A DNA stretch of 64,000 nt from an uncultured Acetobacteroides sp. (GCF_963678165.1 NZ_OY782755.1:1612001-1676000), one strand, 5' to 3'. Numbered from the stretch's first letter, positions 53,395 to 62,996 are shown. Translations and numbers: made by a program. Notes: generated from the letters alone by a model not told the origin.

Positions 53395-54945
53395 ATGATT
53401 TCATCAAAGATTAAGGCCTTTACTAGCCGATACTGGATATTGCTGCTGCTGGTTTTGGTAAAGTTTGTTCTGCAATTTACGCTGGTCAACCAGGTTTACG
53501 AGCTGCACCGCGATGAGTTTCTGTACCTCGACCAGGCTAAGCACCTCGATTTTGGGTTTATCTGCGTTCCCCCGCTTACGTCGCTATTTTCTTCCATTAT
53601 CTACCTGCTTGGCGGAGGACTGTTTTGGATTCGCTTTGTTCCAGCGCTCTTTGGTGCGCTAACCATTGTCTTTACCTGGCTCATTGTTGAGGCGATGGGC
53701 GGAAGCCTATGGTCGAGGGTGCTTGCGGCATGTGCCATCCTCTTCTCGGTTTTGGTACGGCTGAACATCCTGTTCCAGCCCAATGCCTTCGATATTCTGG
53801 CATGGACAATGGCCTTCTATTTTTTGATTAAGTACGTTCAAATCGATAAGGCGAAGTGGATTTATGGGCTGTCGGTGGTTGCTGCAATGGGAATCTATAA
53901 TAAGTACACGCTGGTGTTTTTGCTCTTTGGGCTAGCCGTTGCCATTCTGCTAACCGAACAGCGAAGGCTGCTGGCTAAAGCTTCGGTGTGGAAGGCGATT
54001 GGACTACTGGTGATTCTTTTGCTCCCCAACATCCTTTGGCAGGTTGCCCATCACTTCCCTGCCGTAGAGCACATGAAGGCGCTGAAGGCTTCCCAACTCG
54101 ACAATAACTCGTCCTTGAACTTCCTGAAGGAGCAGGCGATGTACCTGTCGGGATCGATGGCTTTGGCGGTAGCAGGGTTGATTGCCTTTGCCAACTTTAA
54201 GCCATTTAGGCCATATCGATTTGTTGGAATTAGCATTGTTGCGGTTATTACGCTCTACGCCTTTCTAAAAGCCAAAGGGTACTACGCCGTTGGATTGTAT
54301 CCGGTGCTGTTGGCTTTCGGGAGCGTTTACCTTGAGCGCATCCTATCGCTAAAATGGAATAGGATTGTTACCCCTCTGCTGGCTGGCTGCAACCTTGCTG
54401 TCTTTATTTTAACCGCTGACTTTATCTATCCTATATCGACACCGCTAGCGATATCGCAAAATCCGGCAGCCTTCGAGAAGATGGGCATGCTCCGCTGGGA
54501 GGATGGCAAGAACCATGAGCTGCCCCAGGACTTTGCCGATATGGTTGGCTGGCACGAGATGGCCGATAAGTCGCTAAAGGCCTACCGGATGATACCGAAA
54601 GGGGAGAGGCGGAATACCCTTGTCTTTTGCGACAACTACGGGCAAACTGGCGCGCTAAACTACTACAACAGGGGCGCGATGCCAGCTGCCTACGCATTTA
54701 ATGCCGACTATATCTACTGGCTTCCACGCCTTAAAGCTATTAAAAATGTTATAAAGGTGGGTAGTAAGCCAAGTAAAGATGCGGCTGCAATGTTCCGGGA
54801 GGTTAAACTTGTTGGTGTGGTTGATAGTAGGTTTGCGCGCGAGAAGGGAACCGGCATCTACCTGCTGACAGGTGCCAACGCTAGCTTTACCCCGATGTTT
54901 TATGCAATGGCGGATGAGCGTATCAATTCGTTGGATATTTTCTAG
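53395..54945 (+). CDS. GT39-family membrane glycosyltransferase
   Basis: A 516-residue protein with about ten membrane segments. Near the N terminus HRDEFLYLDQ holds the acidic pair in the first periplasmic loop typical of ArnT/PMT-like enzymes of family GT39/GT83. Such enzymes transfer a sugar from a polyprenyl-phosphate donor to lipid A, glycans or proteins on the periplasmic side. The C-terminal soluble part (about 340-516) is of unknown role. The start at 53395 is chosen because the frame upstream runs through the thioredoxin terminator. Confidence 0.82.
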   Translation: MISSKIKAFTSRYWILLLLVLVKFVLQFTLVNQVYELHRDEFLYLDQAKHLDFGFICVPPLTSLFSSIIYLLGGGLFWIRFVPALFGALTIVFTWLIVEAMGGSLWSRVLAACAILFSVLVRLNILFQPNAFDILAWTMAFYFLIKYVQIDKAKWIYGLSVVAAMGIYNKYTLVFLLFGLAVAILLTEQRRLLAKASVWKAIGLLVILLLPNILWQVAHHFPAVEHMKALKASQLDNNSSLNFLKEQAMYLSGSMALAVAGLIAFANFKPFRPYRFVGISIVAVITLYAFLKAKGYYAVGLYPVLLAFGSVYLERILSLKWNRIVTPLLAGCNLAVFILTADFIYPISTPLAISQNPAAFEKMGMLRWEDGKNHELPQDFADMVGWHEMADKSLKAYRMIPKGERRNTLVFCDNYGQTGALNYYNRGAMPAAYAFNADYIYWLPRLKAIKNVIKVGSKPSKDAAAMFREVKLVGVVDSRFAREKGTGIYLLTGANASFTPMFYAMADERINSLDIF

Positions 54946-54946
54946 A

Positions 54947-55057
54947 AGGGGCGCAACATATTGTGCCCTTTTGGGTGGATAGTTTCCGTAGGGGCGCATC
55001 ATTATGCGCCCTTTGGAATAGATGGTTAGTAGGGGCGCAACATTTTGCGCCCCTACG
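54947..55057. repeat. Array J: three hairpin repeats, 41-43 bp apart
   Basis: GGGGCGCA starts at 54948, 54991 and 55032, each followed by its inverse (TGCGCCC or TGTGCCC) to form a small hairpin: REP-like GGGGCGCAACATTTTGCGCCCC. It fills the gap between two convergent genes and may act as a two-way terminator. Confidence 0.8.
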
Positions 55058-55058
55058 T

Positions 55059-56480
55059 TTAATATCTTAAATAGTAGGTAAACGAAGCCTCTACGCTGCG
55101 GTAGTGCGTTAACGGCTGGTTGTCCACCAGCCGCTTAAGGCCGTAGCAGCTGCTCAGGGCTAGCTGGTACTTCATGACGATGAAGCCCAGCTTTATGCTC
55201 AAGCCGTAGTCGTCGCGCTCGCGGTTGCTCAGCTTTAGCCTATCGCCGCCAACGTACCTGTCGAAGGAGTGGCTGTAGTAGGGGCCTACTCCCGTAAACA
55301 CGCGGGCGGTTTTGTAGGGCGATATCACCATTAGATGAATGGGAATATGGAGGCTTGGCATGGAGATACGCCCCATCTCCGAGCGGCTGGTCTTGCTCTT
55401 GTACAGCACATCTGCCTGAATCGCCGTTTTCGATTGCAGCCGGAAGAGGAAGGATAGCCCGGCGCTGTAGGTGAATGAGGACTTGTTGTCGAGCGGCCCA
55501 TCGGTTAGCATAAAGCGGTTGCTGCCAGCGCCGGCGGTAACGCCAATCGCCAGGCGAGGAATGGGGTTGGTGTAGCAGATGTTGGGCTGCTGGGCGAGGA
55601 AGAGGACGAGCGGCTTAAGGTTGTCCACCGCAAAGGCCATCCCGGGATAGTCGAGCGTGTTGGCATCGTCTGTAGGCTTGTGGTAGTTGGCCTTTAGTCC
55701 GGTGTTGACGTAGAAGTCGGCAATGTGTTTTTGGAGGAAGGGGCTGGTGTCGGTGTGGTGTATCATGTACGAGGGGTTTCGGCGAAGCTTTACCCCTAGG
55801 CTATCCGAGGAGGTGAATAGGGACTGGGGAATGGCGATCCCCTTAAGGGAGCCTATGCCCGATACCTCCACGCCCCGAATCAGGTTGGCATGGCCAATCA
55901 TATCCACGCTAAGCATCGCCTTGATGCTCGTGATGGGAACGGGTGGGCTATTTACAAACTTGCTCGACCCGATAAGGCCCGCCTCCTCGGCGTCGAAGGC
56001 CACCACCAGGATCGACCGGCTTGGCCTGTTGCCGCCGGCAAGGATGATGCGGGCCAGCTCGATGATGCCCGATACGCCCGAGGCGTTGTCGTCGGCCCCG
56101 TTGTAGATCACCGTATCCTTGCCGACGCTGTAGCCGACGTGGTCGTAGTGAGCCCCAACAACAATGTACTCGTCCTTAAGCGCGGGGTCGCCTCCCTCGA
56201 TCACCCCAACGATGTTGGTCACCTTTTGGTTGCCGTCGTACTGGTCGTGCCACTCCACGCTGTGGAGGTAGCTGCTGCCAATCGGCTTTAGCCCCACCCG
56301 CTTGTACTGCTCCACGATGTACCGCTGGGCCACCAGCAGCTCGTCGCTTTTGTAGGATCGGCCCCGTAGCGAGTCGGCGGCCAGGACTTCGACAACGCTC
56401 CGCAGGTTGGACACGGAGGCCTTTTGCTGCCCCCACGCAGGGACCGCGAGAAAAAGTAGGATAAGAATACGATAATTCAT
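55059..56480 (-). CDS. M28 aminopeptidase-like protein fused to OM barrel
   Basis: A 473-residue protein with a signal peptide (about 1-17). Residues about 25-300 are an M28 zinc peptidase: HYDHVG with H111, NGADDNASG with D130, DAEEAG with E165 and E166, then D193 in VDMIGH and a late histidine. Residues about 310-473 are a beta-barrel-like domain of PorT/OMP_b-brl_2 style (GVGPYYSHSFDRYVGG, ending VEASFTYYLRY with terminal aromatics). The peptidase would thus be fixed to the OM. It faces array J and its own leader lies next to array H. Confidence 0.82.
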   Translation of the reverse strand: MNYRILILLFLAVPAWGQQKASVSNLRSVVEVLAADSLRGRSYKSDELLVAQRYIVEQYKRVGLKPIGSSYLHSVEWHDQYDGNQKVTNIVGVIEGGDPALKDEYIVVGAHYDHVGYSVGKDTVIYNGADDNASGVSGIIELARIILAGGNRPSRSILVVAFDAEEAGLIGSSKFVNSPPVPITSIKAMLSVDMIGHANLIRGVEVSGIGSLKGIAIPQSLFTSSDSLGVKLRRNPSYMIHHTDTSPFLQKHIADFYVNTGLKANYHKPTDDANTLDYPGMAFAVDNLKPLVLFLAQQPNICYTNPIPRLAIGVTAGAGSNRFMLTDGPLDNKSSFTYSAGLSFLFRLQSKTAIQADVLYKSKTSRSEMGRISMPSLHIPIHLMVISPYKTARVFTGVGPYYSHSFDRYVGGDRLKLSNRERDDYGLSIKLGFIVMKYQLALSSCYGLKRLVDNQPLTHYRSVEASFTYYLRY

Positions 56481-56727
56481 TGTTCGATTATTTGATGGTT
56501 AGCGTTGCAGCAATGCTGCCTATCTGATTTTGCTTGTCGTAGAGCTCATCCCCTAGCAGGGAGAAGATGGAGGATGGCTTATTTGGTGAAAATGGGGTAG
56601 CCGGATGATGCTCTTTTTTTACTCAAAGGATATTTAGGCGATGATTTGTTAACTAGGCTGTAAATGTAAGCATGTTGGGCAAACCTGCAACTCCTGCATC
56701 CGCTGTTTTTTGGTGGGTTGATCCACC

Positions 56728-57218
56728 TCCGTCGGTGGATTATGCCAGCGTCGTCGATAGGTTATGCTTGCGTCGTCGATAGGTTATGCTTGCGTCGTCG
56801 ATAGGTTATGCTTGCGTCGTCGATAGGTTATGCTTGCGTCGTCGATAGGTTATGCTTGCGTCGTCGATAGGTTATGCTTGCGTCGTCGATAGGTTATGCT
56901 TGCGTCGTCGATAGGTTATGCTTGCGTCGTCGATAGGTTATGCTTGCGTCGTCGATAGGTTATGCCAGCGTCGTCGATAGGTTATGCTTGCGTCGTCGGT
57001 AGGTTAGGCTTGCGTCGTCGATAGGTTGGGCTACCGTCATCGGTAGGTTATGCTACCGTCGTCGATAGGTTATGCTTGCGTCGTCGATAGGTTATGCTAC
57101 CGTCGTCGGTAGGTTGGGCTACCATCGTCGATAGGTTAGGCTTGCGTCGTCGGTAGGTTTGGCTATCATCGTCGATAGGTTATGCTACCATCATCGGTAG
57201 GTTCGCCTACCATCATCT
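56728..57218. repeat. Array H: twenty-two 22-bp units
   Basis: TAGGTT (first copy TGGATT) recurs every 22 bp from 56736 to 57198 without a slip. The first dozen units are nearly identical (GTCGTCGATAGGTTATGCTT plus GC); later ones vary. This is the longest and most uniform array and the only one between divergent genes. 56481-56727 holds the leader of the M28 gene, and 57219-57340 nothing notable. Confidence 0.95.
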
Positions 57219-57340
57219 ATTGGGAAATCTGCATCATTAGGCATCCTATAAATCGTTCTGCGCCCGCTGAGCCTCAGCGCCTGGGCGTGTGATGCCGAAG
57301 AAATTTTCAAAAAAGGCTCACTTTCCCGTATTTTTTGCTC

Positions 57341-57348
57341 TATCTTTG
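57341..57348 (+). promoter_or_regulatory. -7 box of the thiamine operon
   Basis: TATCTTTG, a few bases before the start of the TPP riboswitch. No clear -33 element. Confidence 0.6.
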
Positions 57349-57354
57349 GCGCGT

Positions 57355-57437
57355 CTATCGGGGGTGCCCTAATATTACGGGCTGAGATTATACCCTTTAA
57401 CCTGATCCAGGTAGTGCTGGCGTAGGGAGTAAAGCGA
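57355..57437 (+). promoter_or_regulatory. TPP riboswitch
   Basis: It carries the THI-box signatures: GGGGTGCCC, GGGCTGAGAT, then ACCTGATCCAGGTAGTGCTGG and GTAGGGA, in the right order and spacing. It binds thiamine pyrophosphate and lowers expression of the downstream thiamine receptor, transporter and kinase genes. About 85 bp separate it from the start codon, enough for a switching structure. Confidence 0.93.
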
Positions 57438-57522
57438 TTTCTTGTTAAAACATTTCCCCCTTTTAATTTTTGGTGTTGGCGCCTCACTAGCGCCCAATGT
57501 TTAATTATTAAAAGATTTAATC

Positions 57523-59970
57523 ATGCGCAGGCTAAGCGTATTACTGATGATGCTCTTCGTTGTTAGCGCCCTCTTCACGTGGGCTAACGGCAGCGGAGGC
57601 AAAGCTATTTCTGGAACCGTACAGGGGGCCGATGGGGCTCCGCTTGTAGGTTCAACCATCACCCTTGTTGGATCGGGTAGGGGTGCTACCACCAACGACA
57701 GGGGCTTTTACCGGCTAACGAACGTGCGCGAGGGGGCGTACACCTTACGGGCAAGCTACATCGGGTACAAGACCAAGGAGGTGAAGGTTGACGTTAAGGG
57801 CAGCGTTACCCTAAACATCACCCTCGAAGCGCAAAGCGTGCTGGGCAGCGAGGTGGTGGTATCGGCCACCCGCGCCTCGAAGCGCACCCCCATGGCCTTT
57901 ACCGATCTTAAGGCCTACGAGATCAAGCAGCATAATACCGGCGGCGATGTGGCGCAGATCTTCGAGTTAACGCCGTCGTTTGTGGCCACCACCGAGAGCG
58001 GTATCGGCATTGGCAACACCTCGTTCAGCATCCGCGGTACCGATGCCTCGCGCATCAACATCACCGTTGATGGCTTTCCGATTAACGACCCGGAATCGCA
58101 GCAGGTGTTCTTCGTGAACATGCCCGACATCACCTCGTCGGCCAGCAGCGTGCAGATCCAGCGCGGTGTGGGAACCTCTACCAACGGATCAGGCGCGTTT
58201 GGGGCTACCGTAAACTTCCAAACCGGGGCGCTGAGCAGCGAGCCCTACGCCGAAATTAGCAACTACCTAGGCTCGTACAACTCGTATAGGGGTAATGCTT
58301 TAGTCGGAACGGGTATTATCAACAACCGCTTCAGCTTCGACGCGCGCATCTCGCGCGCCAAGAGCGATGGCTACATGGATAGGGCAACCTCCGACCACAA
58401 GTCGGCGCAGGTGTCGGGTACCTACTACGGCGATAGAAGCACCCTGAAGGCAAGCGTAATTTACGGTGAGGAGCATACCGGCATCAGCTGGACTGGCGTG
58501 CCCAGCAGCGTTATCGACACCAACCGCACCTACAACCCCGAGGGCATCTACTACGACAGCAAGGGCGTTCGCCACATCTACGACAACCAAACCGACAACT
58601 ACAAGCAGACGCACTACCTGGTAAGCTACGCCAATAAACTTACCGACAAGGCAACGCTGAACCTTGGCTTCTTCTTTACTCACGGCGAGGGCTACTACGA
58701 CAACTATAAGGACGATGCCAAGTTCAAGAAGTACGGTCTGCCCAACGTTACCGTCGATAACGTTCTCTACAAGAAGAGCGACTTTATCGTTCAGAAGTGG
58801 CTGGATAACGACAACCTCGGATCGACCATCTCCCTGAACCTTGCGCCAACCGAGAACCTCGACATTACGGTTGGGGGGGCGGCAAGCCGCTTCACCAACG
58901 ATCACTTTGGAAAGATTATGTGGGCGGAGCTAAACCACGGCATTCCGGCCGAGTACGAGTGGTACCGAAACAAGGCAACAAAGGATGATGCCAACCTATA
59001 CGCCAAGGCCAGCTGGAAGCTAACCGATGCGCTAAGCGTATTTGGCGATCTCCAGTTCCGCTACGTTGGCTACCGCCTCAAGGGGCCTGATGACGACCTT
59101 GTTGATGTCACCCAGAACCACTACTTCAAGTTCTGGAACCCTAAGGCGGGGGCGTTCTACACCATCAACAAGGAGAATAGCGTGTTCGCTTCGGTTTCCA
59201 TCGCCAACCGCGAGCCAACGCGAACCGACTACACCGATGGGCTGAAGCTGAACGGCAACCAAACCTCCGAGCGTATGGTAGACTACGAGGTAGGCTACAA
59301 GTATGCTGGCGATGTTGCCAGCCTAGGGGCAAACCTTTACTATATGGACTACAAGGATCAGCTGGTGCTTACCGGAAGGGTAAACAACGTGGGCGATGCT
59401 ATCCGCGAAAACGTGAAGAGCAGCTATCGCGCAGGTATCGAGCTGATGGCTGGGGTGAAGATTGCGAATGCCCTAAAGTGGGAGGGGAATCTTACCCTTA
59501 GCCGCAACAAGATTAAGAACTTCGTCTACTCGGTGGAACTCTCCGATCTTGCTCCCAGTGGCGATTGGGATAACTACGAGATAAAGAGCACCAACTTGGG
59601 AACTACCAATATCTCCTTCTCACCAGATGTAATTGGGTCGAGCATGTTTACCTTCGAGCCTGCACGAAACTTCAAGCTAGGCTTAACCACCAAGTATGTG
59701 GGCAAGCAGTACTACGACAATACGTCGAGCAACCTTCGCAAGCTCGATGCGTATTGTGTGACTAACCTTTTGGGGGAGTATAGTTTTTCGATGCTGGGGC
59801 TTAAGAACATTACCCTTCAGCTTGGGGTAAACAACCTCTTCAGCAAAAAGTATATTGCAAAAGCATGGATATACCGTGCCGAGTTTAGAAATGCTCCAGA
59901 CTATATTGAAGACGGCCTGTTCCCACAGGCAACCCGCAACTACTGGTGCCGTTTGGCGTTGAGGTTCTAA
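57523..59970 (+). CDS. TonB-dependent receptor for thiamine (predicted)
   Basis: An 815-residue OM receptor. A signal peptide (about 1-22) is followed by a carboxypeptidase-like domain (about 27-110, GTVQGADGAPLVGSTITL), a plug (about 125-235, IGNTSFSIRGTDASRINITV, VQIQRGVGTSTNGSGAFG) and a barrel ending in RLALRF. The thiamine role is inferred from the TPP riboswitch and the following pnuT and thiamine pyrophosphokinase genes, an arrangement known in Bacteroidota. The TonB box cannot be pinned down. Confidence 0.9.
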   Translation: MRRLSVLLMMLFVVSALFTWANGSGGKAISGTVQGADGAPLVGSTITLVGSGRGATTNDRGFYRLTNVREGAYTLRASYIGYKTKEVKVDVKGSVTLNITLEAQSVLGSEVVVSATRASKRTPMAFTDLKAYEIKQHNTGGDVAQIFELTPSFVATTESGIGIGNTSFSIRGTDASRINITVDGFPINDPESQQVFFVNMPDITSSASSVQIQRGVGTSTNGSGAFGATVNFQTGALSSEPYAEISNYLGSYNSYRGNALVGTGIINNRFSFDARISRAKSDGYMDRATSDHKSAQVSGTYYGDRSTLKASVIYGEEHTGISWTGVPSSVIDTNRTYNPEGIYYDSKGVRHIYDNQTDNYKQTHYLVSYANKLTDKATLNLGFFFTHGEGYYDNYKDDAKFKKYGLPNVTVDNVLYKKSDFIVQKWLDNDNLGSTISLNLAPTENLDITVGGAASRFTNDHFGKIMWAELNHGIPAEYEWYRNKATKDDANLYAKASWKLTDALSVFGDLQFRYVGYRLKGPDDDLVDVTQNHYFKFWNPKAGAFYTINKENSVFASVSIANREPTRTDYTDGLKLNGNQTSERMVDYEVGYKYAGDVASLGANLYYMDYKDQLVLTGRVNNVGDAIRENVKSSYRAGIELMAGVKIANALKWEGNLTLSRNKIKNFVYSVELSDLAPSGDWDNYEIKSTNLGTTNISFSPDVIGSSMFTFEPARNFKLGLTTKYVGKQYYDNTSSNLRKLDAYCVTNLLGEYSFSMLGLKNITLQLGVNNLFSKKYIAKAWIYRAEFRNAPDYIEDGLFPQATRNYWCRLALRF

Positions 59971-60101
59971 AAGTAGGGAATAGGGAGAAGGGAGCAGGAA
60001 ATAGTCGCTGTTCCCAACTCTTTCTTGCAAAGCCTTTATTCGTCTTGAATCGTGTGTCGTGTGTCTAATATCTATTGTCTAATGTCTAATATCTAAAGGA
60101 T
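59971..60101 (+). repeat. Composite junction spacer (GGGAAT block plus TCTAAT leader)
   Basis: AGTAGGGAATAGGGAGAAGG follows the receptor stop, and at 60060-60096 several TCTAATATCTA / TCTAATGTCTA units lead to the pnuT start. This is the clearest example of this composite. Confidence 0.75.
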
Positions 60102-60707
60102 ATGCTTGCTTGGATAACCGCCAACTATGTAGAGATTATAGGAGCCACCTTAGGGCTGCTCTTTCTGTTTCTCGAAATAAAGGGAAACATGTGGCTGTGG
60201 CCTGTAGGGTTGCTCTCGTCGGCATTTTATGTGGCGATATTTTTCTCCGCCAAGTTCTATGCCGACATGGGCTTGCAGGTGTACTACGTGCTTATCAGCA
60301 TCTACGGCTGGTATAGGTGGTGGTGCGGATCGGATGGCCGCGAGGAGAACGATCTGCCGATTATTTCCCTGAATGTACGTTTGGCCTTAGGGCTATCCTT
60401 GGTAACAACCATAATTTTCTTTGGCATAGCAGAAATCCTCAAGCGCTATACCGATTCGCCCGTGCCCTACTGGGATTCGTTTATCTCCTCGTTGAGCATT
60501 GTGGCTACCTGGATGCTGGCAAAAAAGATCATCGAGATGTGGTGGATTTGGGTAATTGCTAACTTTGTGTCGCTTTGCCTCTACTTTTGGAAGGGGCTTT
60601 ACCCATCGGTGGTGCTCTTCTTTTTCTACACGGTGATGTCGTTTGCTGGCTACTATGCGTGGAGGAAGAAGCTCGCCGAGCAACAAGTTAAGTATGATAG
60701 AGCCTGA
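60102..60707 (+). CDS. pnuT: PnuC-family thiamine transporter
   Basis: A 201-residue protein with about seven membrane segments and the PnuC-family WPVGLLSSAFYVAIFF and ISIYGWYRWW motifs. PnuC proteins allow facilitated diffusion of vitamins that are trapped by phosphorylation. Between a TPP-riboswitch-controlled receptor and thiamine pyrophosphokinase, it is predicted to be the thiamine transporter PnuT. It overlaps the kinase gene by 14 bp. Confidence 0.9.
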   Translation: MLAWITANYVEIIGATLGLLFLFLEIKGNMWLWPVGLLSSAFYVAIFFSAKFYADMGLQVYYVLISIYGWYRWWCGSDGREENDLPIISLNVRLALGLSLVTTIIFFGIAEILKRYTDSPVPYWDSFISSLSIVATWMLAKKIIEMWWIWVIANFVSLCLYFWKGLYPSVVLFFFYTVMSFAGYYAWRKKLAEQQVKYDRA

Positions 60708-61335
60708 TGTTACCGTTATCCTTGCCGATGGGCAGTTCCCTGCTCATCCCATTCCTTTGGCGATTCTGCGCGATGCCCCAATGGTTATCTGCTGCGATGG
60801 TGCTGCCCAAAAGCTCATCGGAAGCGGCATCCGCATGCCCGACTACGTGGTTGGCGATCTCGACTCGCTTAATGGGGAACTGCTCGATAGGCTAGGCGAT
60901 AAGGTAATCCGAATAGAATCGCAGGACTCGAACGACCTGACCAAGGCTTTTGAGCTGGCGTTGTCGCTACGATCAGAAAAGGTGGTGATTCTTGGGGCAA
61001 CGGGGCTGCGCGAGGATCATACCCTCGGGAATATCTCGCTGCTGGCTCGGTATGCCGAGCAGGCTGACGTACTCATGTACACCGATTATGGTCGGTTTAT
61101 CGCCATCTCCGAAACAACAACCTTCCCAAGCCACCGGGGGCAGCAGGTCTCCATCTTTTCGCTTACCCCCAGCGCTCCGATAACCTACCAAGGGCTGAAG
61201 TGGGATATTGCGGATCGCCCATTACTGTCGTGGTGGGAGGGAACGCTAAACGAGGCGTTGGGAGACCAGTTCACCGTAAGGTTTGACGCGGGGAGGGTGC
61301 TTGTCTACCAGGTGTACGGGAATTCAACCAAGTAA
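60694..61335 (+). CDS. thiN: Thiamine pyrophosphokinase
   Basis: A 213-residue enzyme with the TPK catalytic region: CCDGAAQKL, DYVVGDLDSL and DSNDLTKAFELAL, and a small C-terminal thiamine-binding beta domain. It converts thiamine plus ATP to thiamine pyrophosphate, trapping the vitamin brought in by PnuT; its product then closes the loop at the riboswitch. The start MIEPDVTV is chosen since earlier in-frame starts lie inside pnuT. Confidence 0.9.
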   Translation: MIEPDVTVILADGQFPAHPIPLAILRDAPMVICCDGAAQKLIGSGIRMPDYVVGDLDSLNGELLDRLGDKVIRIESQDSNDLTKAFELALSLRSEKVVILGATGLREDHTLGNISLLARYAEQADVLMYTDYGRFIAISETTTFPSHRGQQVSIFSLTPSAPITYQGLKWDIADRPLLSWWEGTLNEALGDQFTVRFDAGRVLVYQVYGNSTK

Positions 61336-61348
61336 GATTATCATAAAC

Positions 61349-61384
61349 TAAAAAGGAGCGCTACCGGGGTAGTGCTCCTTTTTC
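61349..61384 (+). terminator. Terminator of the thiamine operon
   Basis: AAAAAGGAGC/GCTCCTTTTT hairpin with a paired CTAcc/gTAG extension. The symmetrical A- and T-runs make it usable in both directions, also for the convergent gene at 61407. Confidence 0.85.
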
Positions 61385-61406
61385 TATAGAATAGCTTCTG
61401 CTTACC

Positions 61407-61868
61407 TTACGAGGCAGGCTTGTTGTAGCATAGTATCAGCTTCGAATGGCGGGCGTACTCAACGTAAACCTTATCGCCGGGGTTGAAGTGATTCCACAGA
61501 TCAGCCTTTAGCAGGCGAAAGCTCATGGTGTTGAAAACTTTGGTGCCGTTGATTTCCACCACCAAATTCCGTTTCTTCCTAAGCGAAATCTTCTCCTTGA
61601 TTATGGCGGTTCCAACAACCTTAACCCGTTCCTTAATATCCCTAAGAATTGCTACGAATTTGTAGGTGAAAAGAATCCCCCAGCCGATAAAGTTTAGCGG
61701 TAATCCTACCACAATTCCCCCAATCCCAAGTCCTAAAACAGAAAAAACGATAATCAGCAACGCAGTTGAGCCAGCATAAAACCAGTATCGCTTAGTCAAA
61801 CCTTTAATGTAGCCACGGAGAATCTGTACCTCGCGCCCCGTTAGGCTGTCAAAGTTGTAGATAAGCAT
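61407..61868 (-). CDS. Two-span membrane protein of unknown function
   Basis: A 153-residue protein with two hydrophobic segments (about 30-50 and 53-72) separated by a short turn, and a C-terminal soluble beta-rich part (about 85-150, VVEINGTKVFNTMSFRLL, NPGDKVYVEYARHSKLIL) that may be an OB- or SH3-like fold. No family is recognised, and neighbours give no clue. Confidence 0.7.
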   Translation of the reverse strand: MLIYNFDSLTGREVQILRGYIKGLTKRYWFYAGSTALLIIVFSVLGLGIGGIVVGLPLNFIGWGILFTYKFVAILRDIKERVKVVGTAIIKEKISLRKKRNLVVEINGTKVFNTMSFRLLKADLWNHFNPGDKVYVEYARHSKLILCYNKPAS

Positions 61869-62129
61869 TTTGTACGTGTTTGTGATTGATATTCTAATTC
61901 CCTAAATCCAACGGTCGTAAATGTAGGTATTGCATTGTAATAATAAAAGGTAGCGGCGCTATTTTAACGGATGGGACATGCTTGCTTGTGCTGCACTTTT
62001 TTCGCTGAAACAGGGGCTTGCACCGGCTGAATCAGGAGAATGCCCGGCAGGGCTGCTTTTGGAATGTTGCCAAACGTTATAATTGTGGTAGAATTGTGGT
62101 AGGCTTCCGTAAATGTTAAACGAACTTAG
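61869..62129. other. Gene-free divergent region
   Basis: Between the leftward two-span protein and panB. No repeats were seen apart from GTGGTAGAATTGTGGTAGG near 62085, a short direct duplication. Confidence 0.4.
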
Positions 62130-62137
62130 TAGATTTG
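62130..62137 (+). promoter_or_regulatory. -7 box of panB
   Basis: TAGATTTG, about 43 bp before the start codon; no clear -33 element. Confidence 0.5.
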
Positions 62138-62180
62138 CCGGATAAATCATTACGAATAGGTTTCACAAAAAACCAAAGTC

Positions 62181-62996
62181 ATGTCTGTAGAAAGCAACGT
62201 AAGGGTGGTTACCACCCATCGTCTCATGGAGATGAAGGCTAAAGGGGAGAAGATTGCAATGCTTACCGCATACGATTACTCGATGGCCCAGATCCTAGAT
62301 GCCGCTGGCATCGATGTTATACTAGTTGGCGATTCCGCATCAAACGTAATGGCAGGGCACAAGTCTACCCTTCCCATCACGCTCGATCAAATGATATACC
62401 ACGCACAGTCGGTAGTACGTGCCGTAAAGCGTGCCCTTGTTGTTGTCGACCTGCCCTTCGGAACCTACCAGGGTAACTCGAAGGAGGCGCTTGCCTCAGC
62501 TATCCGCATCATGAAGGAGAGCGAGGCGGATGCCGTTAAGATGGAGGGTGGCGTTGAGGTTATTGAGTCGGTGCAGCGCATCCTCTCGGCCGGCATTCCC
62601 GTAATGGGGCACCTGGGGCTTACCCCGCAGTCCATCCACAAGTTTGGCACCTACACCGTTCGCGCCAAGGAGAAGGAGGAGGCGGATAAGCTGATTCAGG
62701 ATGCGCACCTGCTAGAGGTAGCCGGCTGCTTCTCCATCGTTTTAGAGAAGATTCCAGCAACCTTGGCTAAGCAGGTTGCCAGCGAGGTGAAGATTCCGAT
62801 CATCGGCATTGGCGCTGGCAACGGCGTCGACGGGCAGGTGCTGGTTATCCACGACATGATGGGCATCACCCACGAGTTCTCGCCCCGCTTCCTGCGCCGC
62901 TACCTGAACCTCTTTGACGAGATGAAGGGCGCTACCCAGTCCTACATTAAGGATGTGAAGAGCCGCGATTTCCCCAACGATAATGAGCAGTACTAG
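62181..62996 (+). CDS. panB: 3-methyl-2-oxobutanoate hydroxymethyltransferase
   Basis: A 271-residue enzyme, normal for PanB. Motifs include [29 protein letters not shown] (metal-binding Asp), VKMEGG and GHLGLTPQS, and the late [17 protein letters not shown]. It adds a hydroxymethyl group from methylenetetrahydrofolate to ketoisovalerate to give ketopantoate, the first committed step to pantothenate and CoA. It is followed 3 bp later by the pseudouridine synthase gene, a close spacing that implies one transcript. Confidence 0.95.
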   Translation: MSVESNVRVVTTHRLMEMKAKGEKIAMLTAYDYSMAQILDAAGIDVILVGDSASNVMAGHKSTLPITLDQMIYHAQSVVRAVKRALVVVDLPFGTYQGNSKEALASAIRIMKESEADAVKMEGGVEVIESVQRILSAGIPVMGHLGLTPQSIHKFGTYTVRAKEKEEADKLIQDAHLLEVAGCFSIVLEKIPATLAKQVASEVKIPIIGIGAGNGVDGQVLVIHDMMGITHEFSPRFLRRYLNLFDEMKGATQSYIKDVKSRDFPNDNEQY

